A stretch of DNA of 64,000 nucleotides, taken from Tranzscheliella williamsii. Its lineage: Eukaryota; Basidiomycota; Ustilaginomycetes; Ustilaginales; Ustilaginaceae. The DNA is taken from assembly GCA_023212725.1 (NCBI GenBank), contig JALBYF010000050.1:79108-143107 (forward strand), written 5' to 3'. Position numbers and translations under genes: made by a program. The notes below the pieces were generated by a model. It was given only the letters and a program-made list of their open reading frames with translations. It was not told the origin of the DNA and searched no databases. Each line of letters begins with the position of its first letter. Position 1 is the stretch's first letter. This document shows positions 18,297 to 27,784 of this stretch, piece by piece.

Positions 18297-19787
18297 CTAC
18301 TTGGCGTAGGCGGCGTGAACGGCGGGCTCGACCTGAGCTAGGATGCCCAGGGTGCCCATATCGAGGAAAGGGCCGATCTGCGACTGCACCATGCCACATG
18401 TGTTGTCCTTGAAATCGCACCACCCTGTTGAATTGGCGACGGAACAGCGTAGCAACGCGAACCAGTTGTCAGCTTGTGTCGTCTTTGCGCACGCCGTCGC
18501 AACTTACAGTAGCTGTTCTGGATCCCACACCAGAACAGAGACTTGCAGGGACACGATGAGTGGTGAGAAACGCCGGAGCATGACCTGTTCGTTAGCAATG
18601 ACAGCAGACAGTACACCTCTGGTGCAAGAAAGAGGAGTACTCACGTCGTCACTTCTCTTGAACATGGGATGCTCGACTGGAACGACAGGTAAGACAGGTT
18701 TCATGCCCAGCGACAATGTTCAGTGAGGCTGTACAAGATTGATTCTGCCAGTCCGCTGCAAGCTCCACAACCACTTACCGAGGAGATGTAGACCACCCAG
18801 GGCCCAATTCTTCGGGATGCCTTTGACAGTGCAGCCCTCGAACCAGTTGGTGATGGCGGGCGAGACAGAAGGGAATTCTCTGTCCATGTCTTCCAGGTGC
18901 TTGCCCTTGAGCTGGTCGCGGCGCAACTCTTTGACACTTTCGGGCTTGAGAATCTGGCCTCCGTTAGGATGAGTGCCGTCGTTGAGAAGCGCGACCAAGA
19001 TCTGGACATAGTCGGACGCGTTGGCCCATAGACCAGCACCTCCGTAGTGGACCTGGATTTTAGACTCATCGGTCTGCATCCAGTGGGAATTGGCCGAGAT
19101 GATGCCGTCGGCGTTTCGGTGGTGTGAGCTGACAAGCTTGTCGGTCAGGCCTGTGCTCTTGGGTAGGAAGGATGCGTTGCTGATTTGGAGAGGAGCAAAG
19201 ATGTGTTTCTTGAAGTAGTCATCCAAGGACATCCCCGAGACCTTTTCGACCGCTTGACCGGCCCAGTCGATACCAGTACCATACTCCCATTCGCTGCCCG
19301 GCTCGGTGACATAGGGAGCGGCGATGCTGGCGCGGCTTCCCGAAAAGGACTCATAGGCGGTGAGACCCTTCTGCTCAAGGTACTGGTTCACTTTGTGGTT
19401 GAAAAAAGGGTAGCCCTGGCCACACGTGTGCGTTAAGCAGTTCCACAAGGTGGGAGGCTGTTTGACTTGGGTATTGTCCATCATCTTGACCTGGGAGAAT
19501 TCGGGCACATACTTGGTGATGCTCTGCTGCAGGTCAAGTTTGCCTTGCTCGACAAGCTGGAGACAAGCAATGGCAGTGACAAGCTTGGTACAGCTGGCGA
19601 TCCAGAAGACGGCATCCTTGGTCATGGGCTCTGGCTTTCCAGCTTCTTTGACGCCTGCCGACGCCCATGCAACCTGCTTGCCGCTCTTGTCAGACACGTA
19701 CACAACCGCTCCCGGCACCGCATTGGGCTGGCTCAGGTCGGCGGTAGCGGCATCCAACACTTTCTGAACGTTGTCTTGCAGCGACAT
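18297..19787 (-). CDS. Serine beta-lactamase-like hydrolase / transesterase
   Basis: I model complement(join(18297..18424,18508..18541,18645..18676,18779..19787)), 400 residues. The first exon (from MSLQDNVQKV) has the class C-type nucleophile motif SCTK (Ser65, Lys68) and YGTGIDW (Tyr169), the usual catalytic Ser, Lys and Tyr. Splicing joins ALGGLHLLG to VEHPMFKRSDD, then SLFWCGIQNSYW, then WCDFKDNTCGMVQSQIGPF, which rebuilds the family C-terminal WxGxxNSYWW block. Exons 2 and 3 are microexons of 32 and 34 nt. Fungal relatives include EstB-like esterases and LovD-like acyltransferases; no signal peptide is seen. An in-frame ATG at 19964 would add 59 non-conserved residues and is less likely. 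The acceptor of exon 2 is the least certain splice site. Confidence 0.82.
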
Positions 19788-20320
19788 TCTGTATGTACAC
19801 AGTGTGGAAGACAGCCTTTTCGCAGGCGGTACAGTGGGAAGAGAGGAAGAGGTCAACCCTCCAGTCACATGTATATAGCGGACGAACGGCCATGCTGTAT
19901 TACACCTCCTTTGGCAGCCCACAGTAGCGGCATCACAGGCTGCAGAAAATACCAACGCGGCCACAGCGTGCGGGGATACTCTGTTCGTAGAGGATATAAC
20001 GGCGTGGTGTGAGGCAAGTAATTGCGGAGATGCGTATTAACGCGGGTCATAAGACTCGCGTTAAAGCGAAGCGCCTGCGCGACACCGGCAAGGTCTCGTG
20101 TCACAGGCAGAACCGCAAGCGCAAGATGTCGGCAAGGTCGCGCGTGAAGGTGCTGTGCCTGCCTATTTCAGTGCCAGTCTGCGGCGCGCAGAGTCAGACA
20201 GCGTGTCTGGCCTCTTCCCTTCCCGCGTCTCGTATGTGTGCAGGCTCATATGTTCAGGTTAGCCCAAGCCTGTCGCCAAGTTGGACAGGCAAGGGACCCA
20301 AATCAAGCCATAACACAGTA

Positions 20321-20375
20321 AAGGCTGACAGGAAAAAGGCTAACAGAGAAAAGGCTGACAGAAAAAGGCAGACTA
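20321..20375. repeat. ~15-bp tandem repeat, nearly four copies
   Basis: Units of the form AAGGCTGACAGGAAA begin at 20321, 20336, 20351 and 20365 with small changes. They lie in the 19788-20776 gap between the divergent hydrolase and ALG6 genes. A 135-codon ORF spans the repeat (20009-20416), but its Lys/Arg-rich sequence comes from the repeat and I do not call it a gene. Confidence 0.75.
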
Positions 20376-20776
20376 AGTCCGAGCTTCTCGTACGGTATAT
20401 CTTCCGATTTCAGTGAAAGTAGGGAAACGCACTGTTCAGCCAGCTTGTCGAGTTGCGAAGGGTGGATTCACATTGGATGAATGTTAATGTTTGGATGCAC
20501 CCCGCGTGTCGATCCAGATCCTAGTAACGCTACTTCGATGCTATCGTGTTTGTTACTTTGCTCACAGTCTCGAGCAGCTTCTACTCTCACATCTTCTTGC
20601 TCATCGTCTAATAAGCAGCTCTCTCTCTGCATGGCACAGCAGCGCATGCCAGCTCGGAAGACCCTTCGGATGCACCTAGCTTACTACCCTCTACAGCTAC
20701 TCGTCCAATATAGCAACGGGTGCGCAGTGTAATTCTAGTCCACAACCGTTGTGGCACTCGTACCCAATCTTACACC

Positions 20777-23700
20777 ATGTCGAGCGCTTTTGCATCGTGG
20801 GAAGAGAGGCCGGAGCAGTTCTTGCAAGGTAATGCTAACAAGGTGGCACCTCCTTCGTCCTCTGGCGCGCCCCACAACGGTCCCACCCGCCCCACCGCCG
20901 AATGGGTTGAAGAGCAAAGCAGGGTCAACGGCTCACAGTATCCCACCCAGCAGCTGAACCAATACGGCGTACCCGAACATCACTCTACAGCCTCATCATT
21001 ACAGGATCCATCTTCAAAAGACAGTTTCCTCTCCCGGCATCATGCTTCCTCCTCCACTCAACCTCTTCGGTTTTCGTCTCAGTCCAGGACAGAAGCTCAG
21101 CCTCGCTCTTTACATGGTCAGCAGAGCGGCAGCGCTGAGCTGTACGGCCACACTGGAACACCCTTGATGAACACCCCTACCGCCTTCGCCCAACTGGATC
21201 TGCATGACCCGTCACCGTCCATTTCTCGAGTCGGTCCCGCCCACTCCGACGATGATCACGAGTCTCTAGGTCTCCTTCTCGGCCCGACAAAACGACGTAG
21301 GGGCAGAAAGGACTCCTATTCGTCCTTTGGGAGCAGTGTCCTCCCACCTTCTCTCGCCATGCCAATGCCCAGAAATGCAGCCAACACAGGAAGCTACCCC
21401 ACCCGTTCGGGCGGAGCAATTCCCAGTAGAGCAGCCTATCCACGAAGCAATCACTCTGCCAGCGCTTTCAGGCCTCGACAAGCCCCATCACAGAATCAGC
21501 ACGAACGCTATCAGCACCCCTATCAGACGCCTGCTCAGGCACCCGACGCCTCTCGACCTACTGACCTGAAATTGGAAGGCTGGCTCCGTAGCTCGCAAGC
21601 GTCCTTTTCTAACCAGCCTCATCGCAACCACTTGCCAAACTCCCCTAGCTTACAAGTCATCAGTGCAGCTGCGCATGAAAACTCAGCGCCTCGTGACTCT
21701 GCCCTCAGCGAGGCTGGGAATCGACGTCGGCGCAACCATGCGGCATCCGCTTCCGGTCTCAGCGCAGGCGTTCTCAGCGCTGGGCCTGAATCTCCACGAA
21801 GCCGTAGAAAGGCCAGTGCCAGCGCAAGCCGCAGGGAAGGCAGCGGTTTCTCCAGCCTCGCTTCCGATCATCTCGCCTCGATGGCTTCCCAGGAACTCAG
21901 CGCCGAGGCCGCAAATAGAAGGATCGACACCATCCAAGAGTGGATAGCTAGAAATGCGGCCGGCTCCTCAACGGCCGCAACCACACCCGCCATACTGGAC
22001 GATAACGACAACGACAGACAATCTGACGGAACGCATGCTAGACGCAGGAGCTTATCCAAGGCCCGTGAACGTCCATCGGCTGATGCTTCGGCAGCGCCAC
22101 TCCCGTCCATACCCACCGTCTTTGCAGGTTCAGCGACCTCCAACGTGCGACAACGCCGTCAAAAGACACCTTCGCTCGCACCCTCGCAATCCGTTGTCAC
22201 CTCGGCGCTGGGCCCAAACTCCAAGTCCTCGTCCGCTCTGCGCGATTTGCTTGCCCTGACCAGCGCCAACTTTCAAGAGGATACACCTGTCCGTCGCTTG
22301 GTCCGTTGGCTGGCTAAAGAAAACCTCAAATCTGCCATACTGCCCCTTATCCTTCTCTCTTGCCTGCTCCTACGATTCATGGTGGGTCGAAGCGGCTGGA
22401 GCGGACGCGGAGCGGCACCCCTGTTCGGGGACTTTGAAGCACAGAGGCACTGGATCGAGCTGACGCTGCATCTGCCCACATCCCAATGGTACTTCTACGA
22501 TCTCCCATACTGGGGTCTGGACTATCCGCCCCTGACCGCATGGGTCAGTCTTGCCTGTGGCAAAGTGGCGCAACTCTTTCCATCGGTGGCACCTGGCTTC
22601 GAGCTGGAATCGTCCAGAGGGAACGAAGAGACTCCTACCGTCCTCTTTATGCGCTTCACGGTAGTTGTCTGCGAGCTTCTTTTCTACTTTCCCGCCATCG
22701 CCTTCTTCGTCACTCGGAGGCTGCAAGGCAGGGGGAAACGCACGCAGGCCATCAGTTTCGTCTCGATCCTGATGCAGCCCGCCCTGGTCCTGATCGATCA
22801 CGGCCACTTTCAATACAACTGCGTTATGCTCGGTCTGGCGGCAGCGTGCTTCGCACTGCTCTATACTTCCCTGCCCAACCCCAACGCGGGCGCGACTGCC
22901 ACCCGACCCGACGCATCGTCTCTGAAAAGCATCGCCCGACATCGCAACGATGTGGTCACGGACCTCTCGCGTCAACTGAGCTACGAGTACGTGGTGGCGG
23001 GCATCTTTTTCTGCCTAAGCCTTGCCTTCAAGCAGATGGCCCTCTACTATGCTCCCGCTGTCTTTGCTGTCATGCTCGGTCGCTGCATCGGTCTCGCGCA
23101 GATCGATACGGAGCGCGGCCTTACGCTGTTCGTCGGCCTTGGTCTTGCCGTGGTGGCCACGTTGGGAGTGGTCTTTTCTCCATGGCTCACCAGCCTCTCG
23201 CAGATGGGGCAGGTCGTCCATCGAATCTTTCCGTTGGCGCGCGGGCTCTTTGAGGACAAAGTCTCGAACGTATGGTGCTTTCTCTCGGTCCTTCCCGTAC
23301 CACAACGCTATAAGCTCAAGAATCTCCTCGATGCCTCGTCTCTGGCGCGCCTGAGCTTGCTGACCACTCTGATGGCGATCCTGCCGGGATGTATTCTGCT
23401 GTACTGGGCAGCCTCGCAGACGGCCAAGATGGAGATGATGGTGGCCGAGGAAATTACCAAGCGGCGCGAACCCGCCAAGAGCGCGCTGCTAGCCCCGCAC
23501 AGCAGTGCGGGCAGCACAGTAGGGAAGGAAAAGGAGCGACGCCGCTCTCCTTCTGTCGCCGGATCGATCGCTGGGGCGCCAGCCAAGTCTGAGATCGATT
23601 CGCTGCTGGCCGGCTCTGTCTCGAAGGGGCGTGGTGTTTCGGCGACCTCGTCTGCACGCGTAGAAGCGCGGGCGCCGCGGCCGGTGGCTTCTACGCTGCC

Positions 23701-24316
23701 GTCTCCTGCGGCGCAGATGCTGCCGTACGGGCTGGTGAGCGTGGCGTGCGCGTTCTTCCTGTTCGGCTTCCAGACGCATGAAAAGTCGATCCTGCTGCCG
23801 CTGTTGCCCATCACGCTCTTGGTCGGGGCCAAGGGCGACACGTGGGGCGGCAACACCGCGGCCGCGAGCGACTGGGAGTGGGCGGTCTGGTTCAACAATG
23901 TCGCTGTCTTTTCGCTCTTCCCGCTGCTGAAGCGCGACGGCCAGGCGCTCCAGTATGCTGTCGTGGTGCTTGGCTGGAACTGGTTCATCGGCGGCGTTGC
24001 CGTCCCGTTCCGCCCGCTCCGGGTCCTTCGCGCCGCCGTGGCGCCCGCCGCCCCGGCGCGCCACAGACTTGCAGTGCTCAGCTACACCGCCATCGCGGCG
24101 CTCCACGCCGCCGAGCTCCTCCTCCCCCGCCTCGCCCCCGCCATCCACGCCCGCGTCTCCGCGCGCTACCCAGACCTCTTCCCCGTCCTCACCGTCCTCC
24201 TCACCACCCCCTGCTTCGTCGTCGTCTACGCCTGGGCCCTCCTCCGCCAGACACAGGTCGCCATCGCCAACGGACTCTCTCTCCGCTCTGGAAAGCCAAG
24301 GCCCAAGACATCCTAG
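20777..24316 (+). CDS. ALG6: Dolichyl-P-Glc:Man9GlcNAc2-PP-dolichol alpha-1,3-glucosyltransferase
   Basis: A single open frame of 1179 residues from MSSAFASWEERPEQF. The C-terminal half is ALG6: a first membrane helix near 517-537, then GDFEAQRHWIELTLHLP and WYFYDLPYWGLDYPPLTAW (about 548-590), many further helices, DHGHFQYNCVMLGL, LSLAFKQMALYYAP and THEKSILLPLLP near 998. The DFEAQRHW signature separates ALG6 from ALG8. It adds the first glucose to the lipid-linked N-glycan precursor in the ER lumen. Two things are odd. A Ser/Arg/Pro-rich N-terminal extension of about 510 residues precedes the enzyme, which is around 540 residues in yeast. A ~100-residue polar insert (KERRRSPSVAGS region) lies just before the HEKSIL helix. 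An ATG at 20720 would add 19 residues. Confidence 0.9.
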   Translation: MSSAFASWEERPEQFLQGNANKVAPPSSSGAPHNGPTRPTAEWVEEQSRVNGSQYPTQQLNQYGVPEHHSTASSLQDPSSKDSFLSRHHASSSTQPLRFSSQSRTEAQPRSLHGQQSGSAELYGHTGTPLMNTPTAFAQLDLHDPSPSISRVGPAHSDDDHESLGLLLGPTKRRRGRKDSYSSFGSSVLPPSLAMPMPRNAANTGSYPTRSGGAIPSRAAYPRSNHSASAFRPRQAPSQNQHERYQHPYQTPAQAPDASRPTDLKLEGWLRSSQASFSNQPHRNHLPNSPSLQVISAAAHENSAPRDSALSEAGNRRRRNHAASASGLSAGVLSAGPESPRSRRKASASASRREGSGFSSLASDHLASMASQELSAEAANRRIDTIQEWIARNAAGSSTAATTPAILDDNDNDRQSDGTHARRRSLSKARERPSADASAAPLPSIPTVFAGSATSNVRQRRQKTPSLAPSQSVVTSALGPNSKSSSALRDLLALTSANFQEDTPVRRLVRWLAKENLKSAILPLILLSCLLLRFMVGRSGWSGRGAAPLFGDFEAQRHWIELTLHLPTSQWYFYDLPYWGLDYPPLTAWVSLACGKVAQLFPSVAPGFELESSRGNEETPTVLFMRFTVVVCELLFYFPAIAFFVTRRLQGRGKRTQAISFVSILMQPALVLIDHGHFQYNCVMLGLAAACFALLYTSLPNPNAGATATRPDASSLKSIARHRNDVVTDLSRQLSYEYVVAGIFFCLSLAFKQMALYYAPAVFAVMLGRCIGLAQIDTERGLTLFVGLGLAVVATLGVVFSPWLTSLSQMGQVVHRIFPLARGLFEDKVSNVWCFLSVLPVPQRYKLKNLLDASSLARLSLLTTLMAILPGCILLYWAASQTAKMEMMVAEEITKRREPAKSALLAPHSSAGSTVGKEKERRRSPSVAGSIAGAPAKSEIDSLLAGSVSKGRGVSATSSARVEARAPRPVASTLPSPAAQMLPYGLVSVACAFFLFGFQTHEKSILLPLLPITLLVGAKGDTWGGNTAAASDWEWAVWFNNVAVFSLFPLLKRDGQALQYAVVVLGWNWFIGGVAVPFRPLRVLRAAVAPAAPARHRLAVLSYTAIAALHAAELLLPRLAPAIHARVSARYPDLFPVLTVLLTTPCFVVVYAWALLRQTQVAIANGLSLRSGKPRPKTS

Positions 24317-24483
24317 CCCGCACACGCTACCGGGTGTTCTGCCCCACACTCCTTCCGCTCCCACTCTTTAACCTTCCGGTCTATACCACACGCTCCTGGC
24401 AGACGGCGCAAGAGCTTGCTTTCCTGGCGCGTGCGACCCTTTTTCGGCAATGTGTGCGTGTGCAGTGAGTCTAGTGCCGAGTG

Positions 24484-27321
24484 TCACGGGAGGGATGTGG
24501 CGATGGCTTGCTCGAGGCGGTCGCGCTCCTGCTGTTCGAAGAAGGCGTTGAAGTCGAGGCGGAGGAGGAGCTGCTCGAGGTGTTTGCGCGCGGTGGTGGT
24601 GGTCGACGGGTCGGGCTTGAGGTCGGTGGGGAGGGGGAGGGGGGAGGTGGATTCGTCGGGGGCGGGAGCGGATGCGGCGGGGGAGGTTATGGAGAGCGAT
24701 TTGAAGAAGTGGACGACGTGGGAGGCGAGGAGGGTGGCGGTGTCGTCGACGACAGACTGCCGGTCGGTGGTGCTGGCGGGGGCGCCGAGGAGGGAGGGGA
24801 GGACGTCGCCGCCCCAGCGCTCGACAGTGGCGGTGAAGCGTTCGCAGAGCTCCAGCACGGCGCGGACGACGGCGGCGCCGGGCGACGAGAGCAGGATGGC
24901 CTCGTGCACGAACGCCAGGAACGCGCCGTGCGCTGCCTTGAGCGAGGCAAAGTCCAGCACGCCGCGCCGCTCCTCCGCGCCCTTGCCCACCCCCGCCGCC
25001 ACCCCGCCTAGCGATTCGCGCCGCGTCGACGTGGACCCATACCGCCGCCCCGCCCGCCCGCTCAGCCCACCCCCCACCGTCGCCGACGCCGGCCCCGACA
25101 CGGGATACGCAGGCTTCCGCCCCCCACCCCCGCTCGGAAAGCCAATCGTTGACGCGCGCGACACGGCTGCCGTAGAACCCCCACCCACCGCCTTTCCCCC
25201 TGCCACATCATCGGCAGCTGGCGGTGCATGCAGCCCTGTGAGGTCCGAAGGCGGCCGCTGGCTAGATTCCTTCCGCTCCCGCCAGCGCGGTAGGGCCGAA
25301 GTGCGCGCGTCCGTGTGGGCACGCGCGCCGGGCCCCGCCTCCGGCACATGCTCCTGCAGCGGCTCCACCAAGCGCAGGTACTGCACGTCGATAATGTCGG
25401 TCTGGAAATGGCCGAGCAGCGTGTCGAGGAACCAGAGCATGTTGCGAACCAAGATCCAGCTCCGGCGCAGCAGGTGCGCGCGCTGCTTCTCCTCGTGCGC
25501 GTCGACGCCCCCCTCGCCCGTCCCGGTGAATCTGCGCCGGACGCGCTGGTTCTTGCTGAGATCGATCCAGCATGCGAGCACCCGCGCGTGCACCTTTTTC
25601 ATGGCCGTCAGATACGAAAAGATTCGCGAGTAGGCGGCTAACTCAGAGGGCGACAGGAAGAGGTCCAGCGGAAATGCGGCGGTATAGTGGAGTTGCGCCG
25701 GAACACCGATCAACAGATCGTCAAAGCGGACTCCACCACCGGCGCCAGCCCACGATACCGAGGCTGCAGCGTTGGGTCTATTTGCCGAGGCCACCGAAGG
25801 ATCCCGGACCTTGGCGGCGCGGCCCATAGTCAAGGTGGGACGGATGCCGCCTTTCGGCAGGACAAAGCGGAGGTTGCGGAGGTGTGGATCGTCTTCGGCA
25901 GGAGTGCCCACGGCAGCTCGGTGGAGAGCAAGCTCGAGGTCGCTGGCGCGGATCATACCTGCTGCGGCGGACCGCGAGCTGAAAAGCTTGTTCTTGCGCA
26001 CCGTATCGATCTGGTCGAGGAGAGCAAGCGAGTAGGACCCGTTGCGGTGAAGAAAGTAGTCTCCCAGCGTGTGCAGCGAGGCGAGCACCAGCTGGGTGGT
26101 CAATACATTGCGGAAGATCCACTCAGATATATCGTTGCGAAGAGCCTGAATGGCTCGGTCGAACTTGGAAGTCTGGCTGGGGCGGACATCCGGCTGACGC
26201 AGCTTCTCTTCATGCTCTCGTATCAGCGACTCTGGGGGCCCCGAGGCGTTCGAGCGACGTGAATGGTGATTGGCCGTCGCCGATGCACCCGAATTGTGAA
26301 TGGTATAAAGGGCTCGGCCAACATAGAGGATCGAGTCGACGGTCGCTTCAGAGATGGACTCGGGCAGGGCATCTTTCCGGAACGTCCACGTGCTGCCAGA
26401 CGAAGCAGCCCAATCGCCAAGACCATCGTCGTAGCTGGAAACGCCGTGGTCATCACTGGTTTGCGCCTCTGAAAAGTCGACGTATTGGACGAGTTGATCT
26501 TTGACCACGAGCCCGCGGTGCGAAGCGCGATGGTCGGCGATGCCGCCCGGACGGTGGATCTCGCCCTTGCAGACCCAAGCAATCAGGCCCACCATCCAGC
26601 TTTGCTCGACGGCATCGCGCAGACGCACCATATGCCGTGCAACCGCATGGATCCCGGTGGATGCTTTGAGGCTGAAGAGGTCGATCAACAGCCCGCCTGT
26701 CCACGCGGCTGGCACCATCGACTTGGCACTCTGATGACGCGAAATAGCCGGTGGTTCGGGTGTTGCGGCGGTTTCGTGGACAAAATCAATGTTCCGAGGG
26801 CTAACAGGCCCGCGTAAGAGGGCAGTTACTACATCGTCGAGCGCCGTCAATGGCGAATCCCATGGCTCGAAGCGGGCTCGGAGGTTGGCGAGACTGACAA
26901 AGCCACCGTGGGCAACGAGCTCGGAGTCGTTGAGCAGGACGTCCCTCTCCGTGCTCAGCACCAGGTCGCGATACTCGGCCAGGATGGAAAGGAGCGTAGA
27001 GCAGAGCGGCACCAAGTGCAGCGTAACCTGCTCGGCTTGCTGCTCTTTCGCTACCTTGCTGGCCGAAAACGAATTGGCTCGGATGGCGTCGCGGACTGTA
27101 CGCTGGCGGGCCGCCTCCATCTCGTTCTCTGCGAAGCTCTTGATGCGGGCATAGCGACTGGAATACGTGGCTAGCTCATTCAGAATGTGAAGCTCGGATG
27201 GATGCAGAAAGTCGAGATCGTCCCTAGCTCTCAGCGTGGTGCGGTGCAGACCCGGCTGTGAGGACGAGGCAAAGAGGGACGAAGGGTGTCCGAGCAACGT
27301 CGCCAGCAGCTCTGCAATCAT
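24484..27321 (-). CDS. GCP4: Gamma-tubulin complex component 4 (GCP4)
   Basis: The frame starts MIAELLATLLGHPSSLF and soon has DFLHPSELHILNELATYSSRYARI, the diagnostic GCP4 N-terminus, so I choose the ATG at 27321 over one 91 codons upstream (27594) whose extra residues look random. The protein has 945 residues. The GRIP1 region includes GGLLIDLF and HMVRLRDAVEQSWM; GRIP2 includes AFPLDLFLSPSELAAYSRIFSYL, WFLDTLLGHFQTDIIDVQYLRL and the typical end HLEQLLLRLDFNAFFEQQ. GCP4 is part of the gamma-tubulin ring complex that nucleates microtubules at the spindle pole body. A Gly/Ser/Pro-rich insert of roughly 100 residues separates the FQTDIID segment from the last conserved helices, making it longer than the animal form. 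It converges on ALG6, leaving 167 bases between stops. Confidence 0.88.
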   Translation of the reverse strand: MIAELLATLLGHPSSLFASSSQPGLHRTTLRARDDLDFLHPSELHILNELATYSSRYARIKSFAENEMEAARQRTVRDAIRANSFSASKVAKEQQAEQVTLHLVPLCSTLLSILAEYRDLVLSTERDVLLNDSELVAHGGFVSLANLRARFEPWDSPLTALDDVVTALLRGPVSPRNIDFVHETAATPEPPAISRHQSAKSMVPAAWTGGLLIDLFSLKASTGIHAVARHMVRLRDAVEQSWMVGLIAWVCKGEIHRPGGIADHRASHRGLVVKDQLVQYVDFSEAQTSDDHGVSSYDDGLGDWAASSGSTWTFRKDALPESISEATVDSILYVGRALYTIHNSGASATANHHSRRSNASGPPESLIREHEEKLRQPDVRPSQTSKFDRAIQALRNDISEWIFRNVLTTQLVLASLHTLGDYFLHRNGSYSLALLDQIDTVRKNKLFSSRSAAAGMIRASDLELALHRAAVGTPAEDDPHLRNLRFVLPKGGIRPTLTMGRAAKVRDPSVASANRPNAAASVSWAGAGGGVRFDDLLIGVPAQLHYTAAFPLDLFLSPSELAAYSRIFSYLTAMKKVHARVLACWIDLSKNQRVRRRFTGTGEGGVDAHEEKQRAHLLRRSWILVRNMLWFLDTLLGHFQTDIIDVQYLRLVEPLQEHVPEAGPGARAHTDARTSALPRWRERKESSQRPPSDLTGLHAPPAADDVAGGKAVGGGSTAAVSRASTIGFPSGGGGRKPAYPVSGPASATVGGGLSGRAGRRYGSTSTRRESLGGVAAGVGKGAEERRGVLDFASLKAAHGAFLAFVHEAILLSSPGAAVVRAVLELCERFTATVERWGGDVLPSLLGAPASTTDRQSVVDDTATLLASHVVHFFKSLSITSPAASAPAPDESTSPLPLPTDLKPDPSTTTTARKHLEQLLLRLDFNAFFEQQERDRLEQAIATSLP

Positions 27322-27784
27322 GGCGTCGTCTTTCCCGAGCCTCAACGCACCGATACAAGCTGGCTCCGCTGCGATGGATGTGAAGGTCAACTGGATCGTG
27401 TTCTTGGCGGTGTTGGTTGAATAGATTGATGAGCTACGGCTGCAATCGCGGTCACTCTGTGTTAGTTCTTTATTGCCAGCTTTCCGCGACGCGTCGTTGG
27501 CCGTCGTAGGCAAGTTGCGTTGTGCAGACACTGTCGGCCGAGTGTGTGTCGTGGATGTTCCCCGCATGAAACGATAGTTGCGCTGCCGCTGCATGATGAT
27601 TTAACCTCACACTCACAACTCGCCACTGTTGAGTGGTGCCTGCATCATCATTTACCAAATCATCCGATCTGTCTCGACCCCACTCAATGCTCCACATCTT
27701 GAGCTCGCTTTTGAGCGGGGTCTTTGTCCCTGTCTCTTCACAACCATCTTCCTCCATGCTGACTCGTGGTAGGAACTCGTAGTT
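27322..27784. promoter_or_regulatory. Divergent promoter region GCP4 / alpha-beta hydrolase
   Basis: 463 bases between the preferred GCP4 start and the hydrolase start on the opposite strand. I see no other gene and no clear TATA box. The upstream in-frame ATG for GCP4 at 27594 lies here. Confidence 0.5.

Noticed and set aside
20009..20416. 135-codon Lys/Arg-rich ORF before ALG6
   Set aside because: Basic sequence arises from a tandem repeat; no family resemblance, no supporting promoter signal.
24416..25633. 405-codon plus-strand ORF opposite GCP4
   Set aside because: It is Arg/Ser-rich shadow sequence antisense to the conserved GCP4 C-terminal region.
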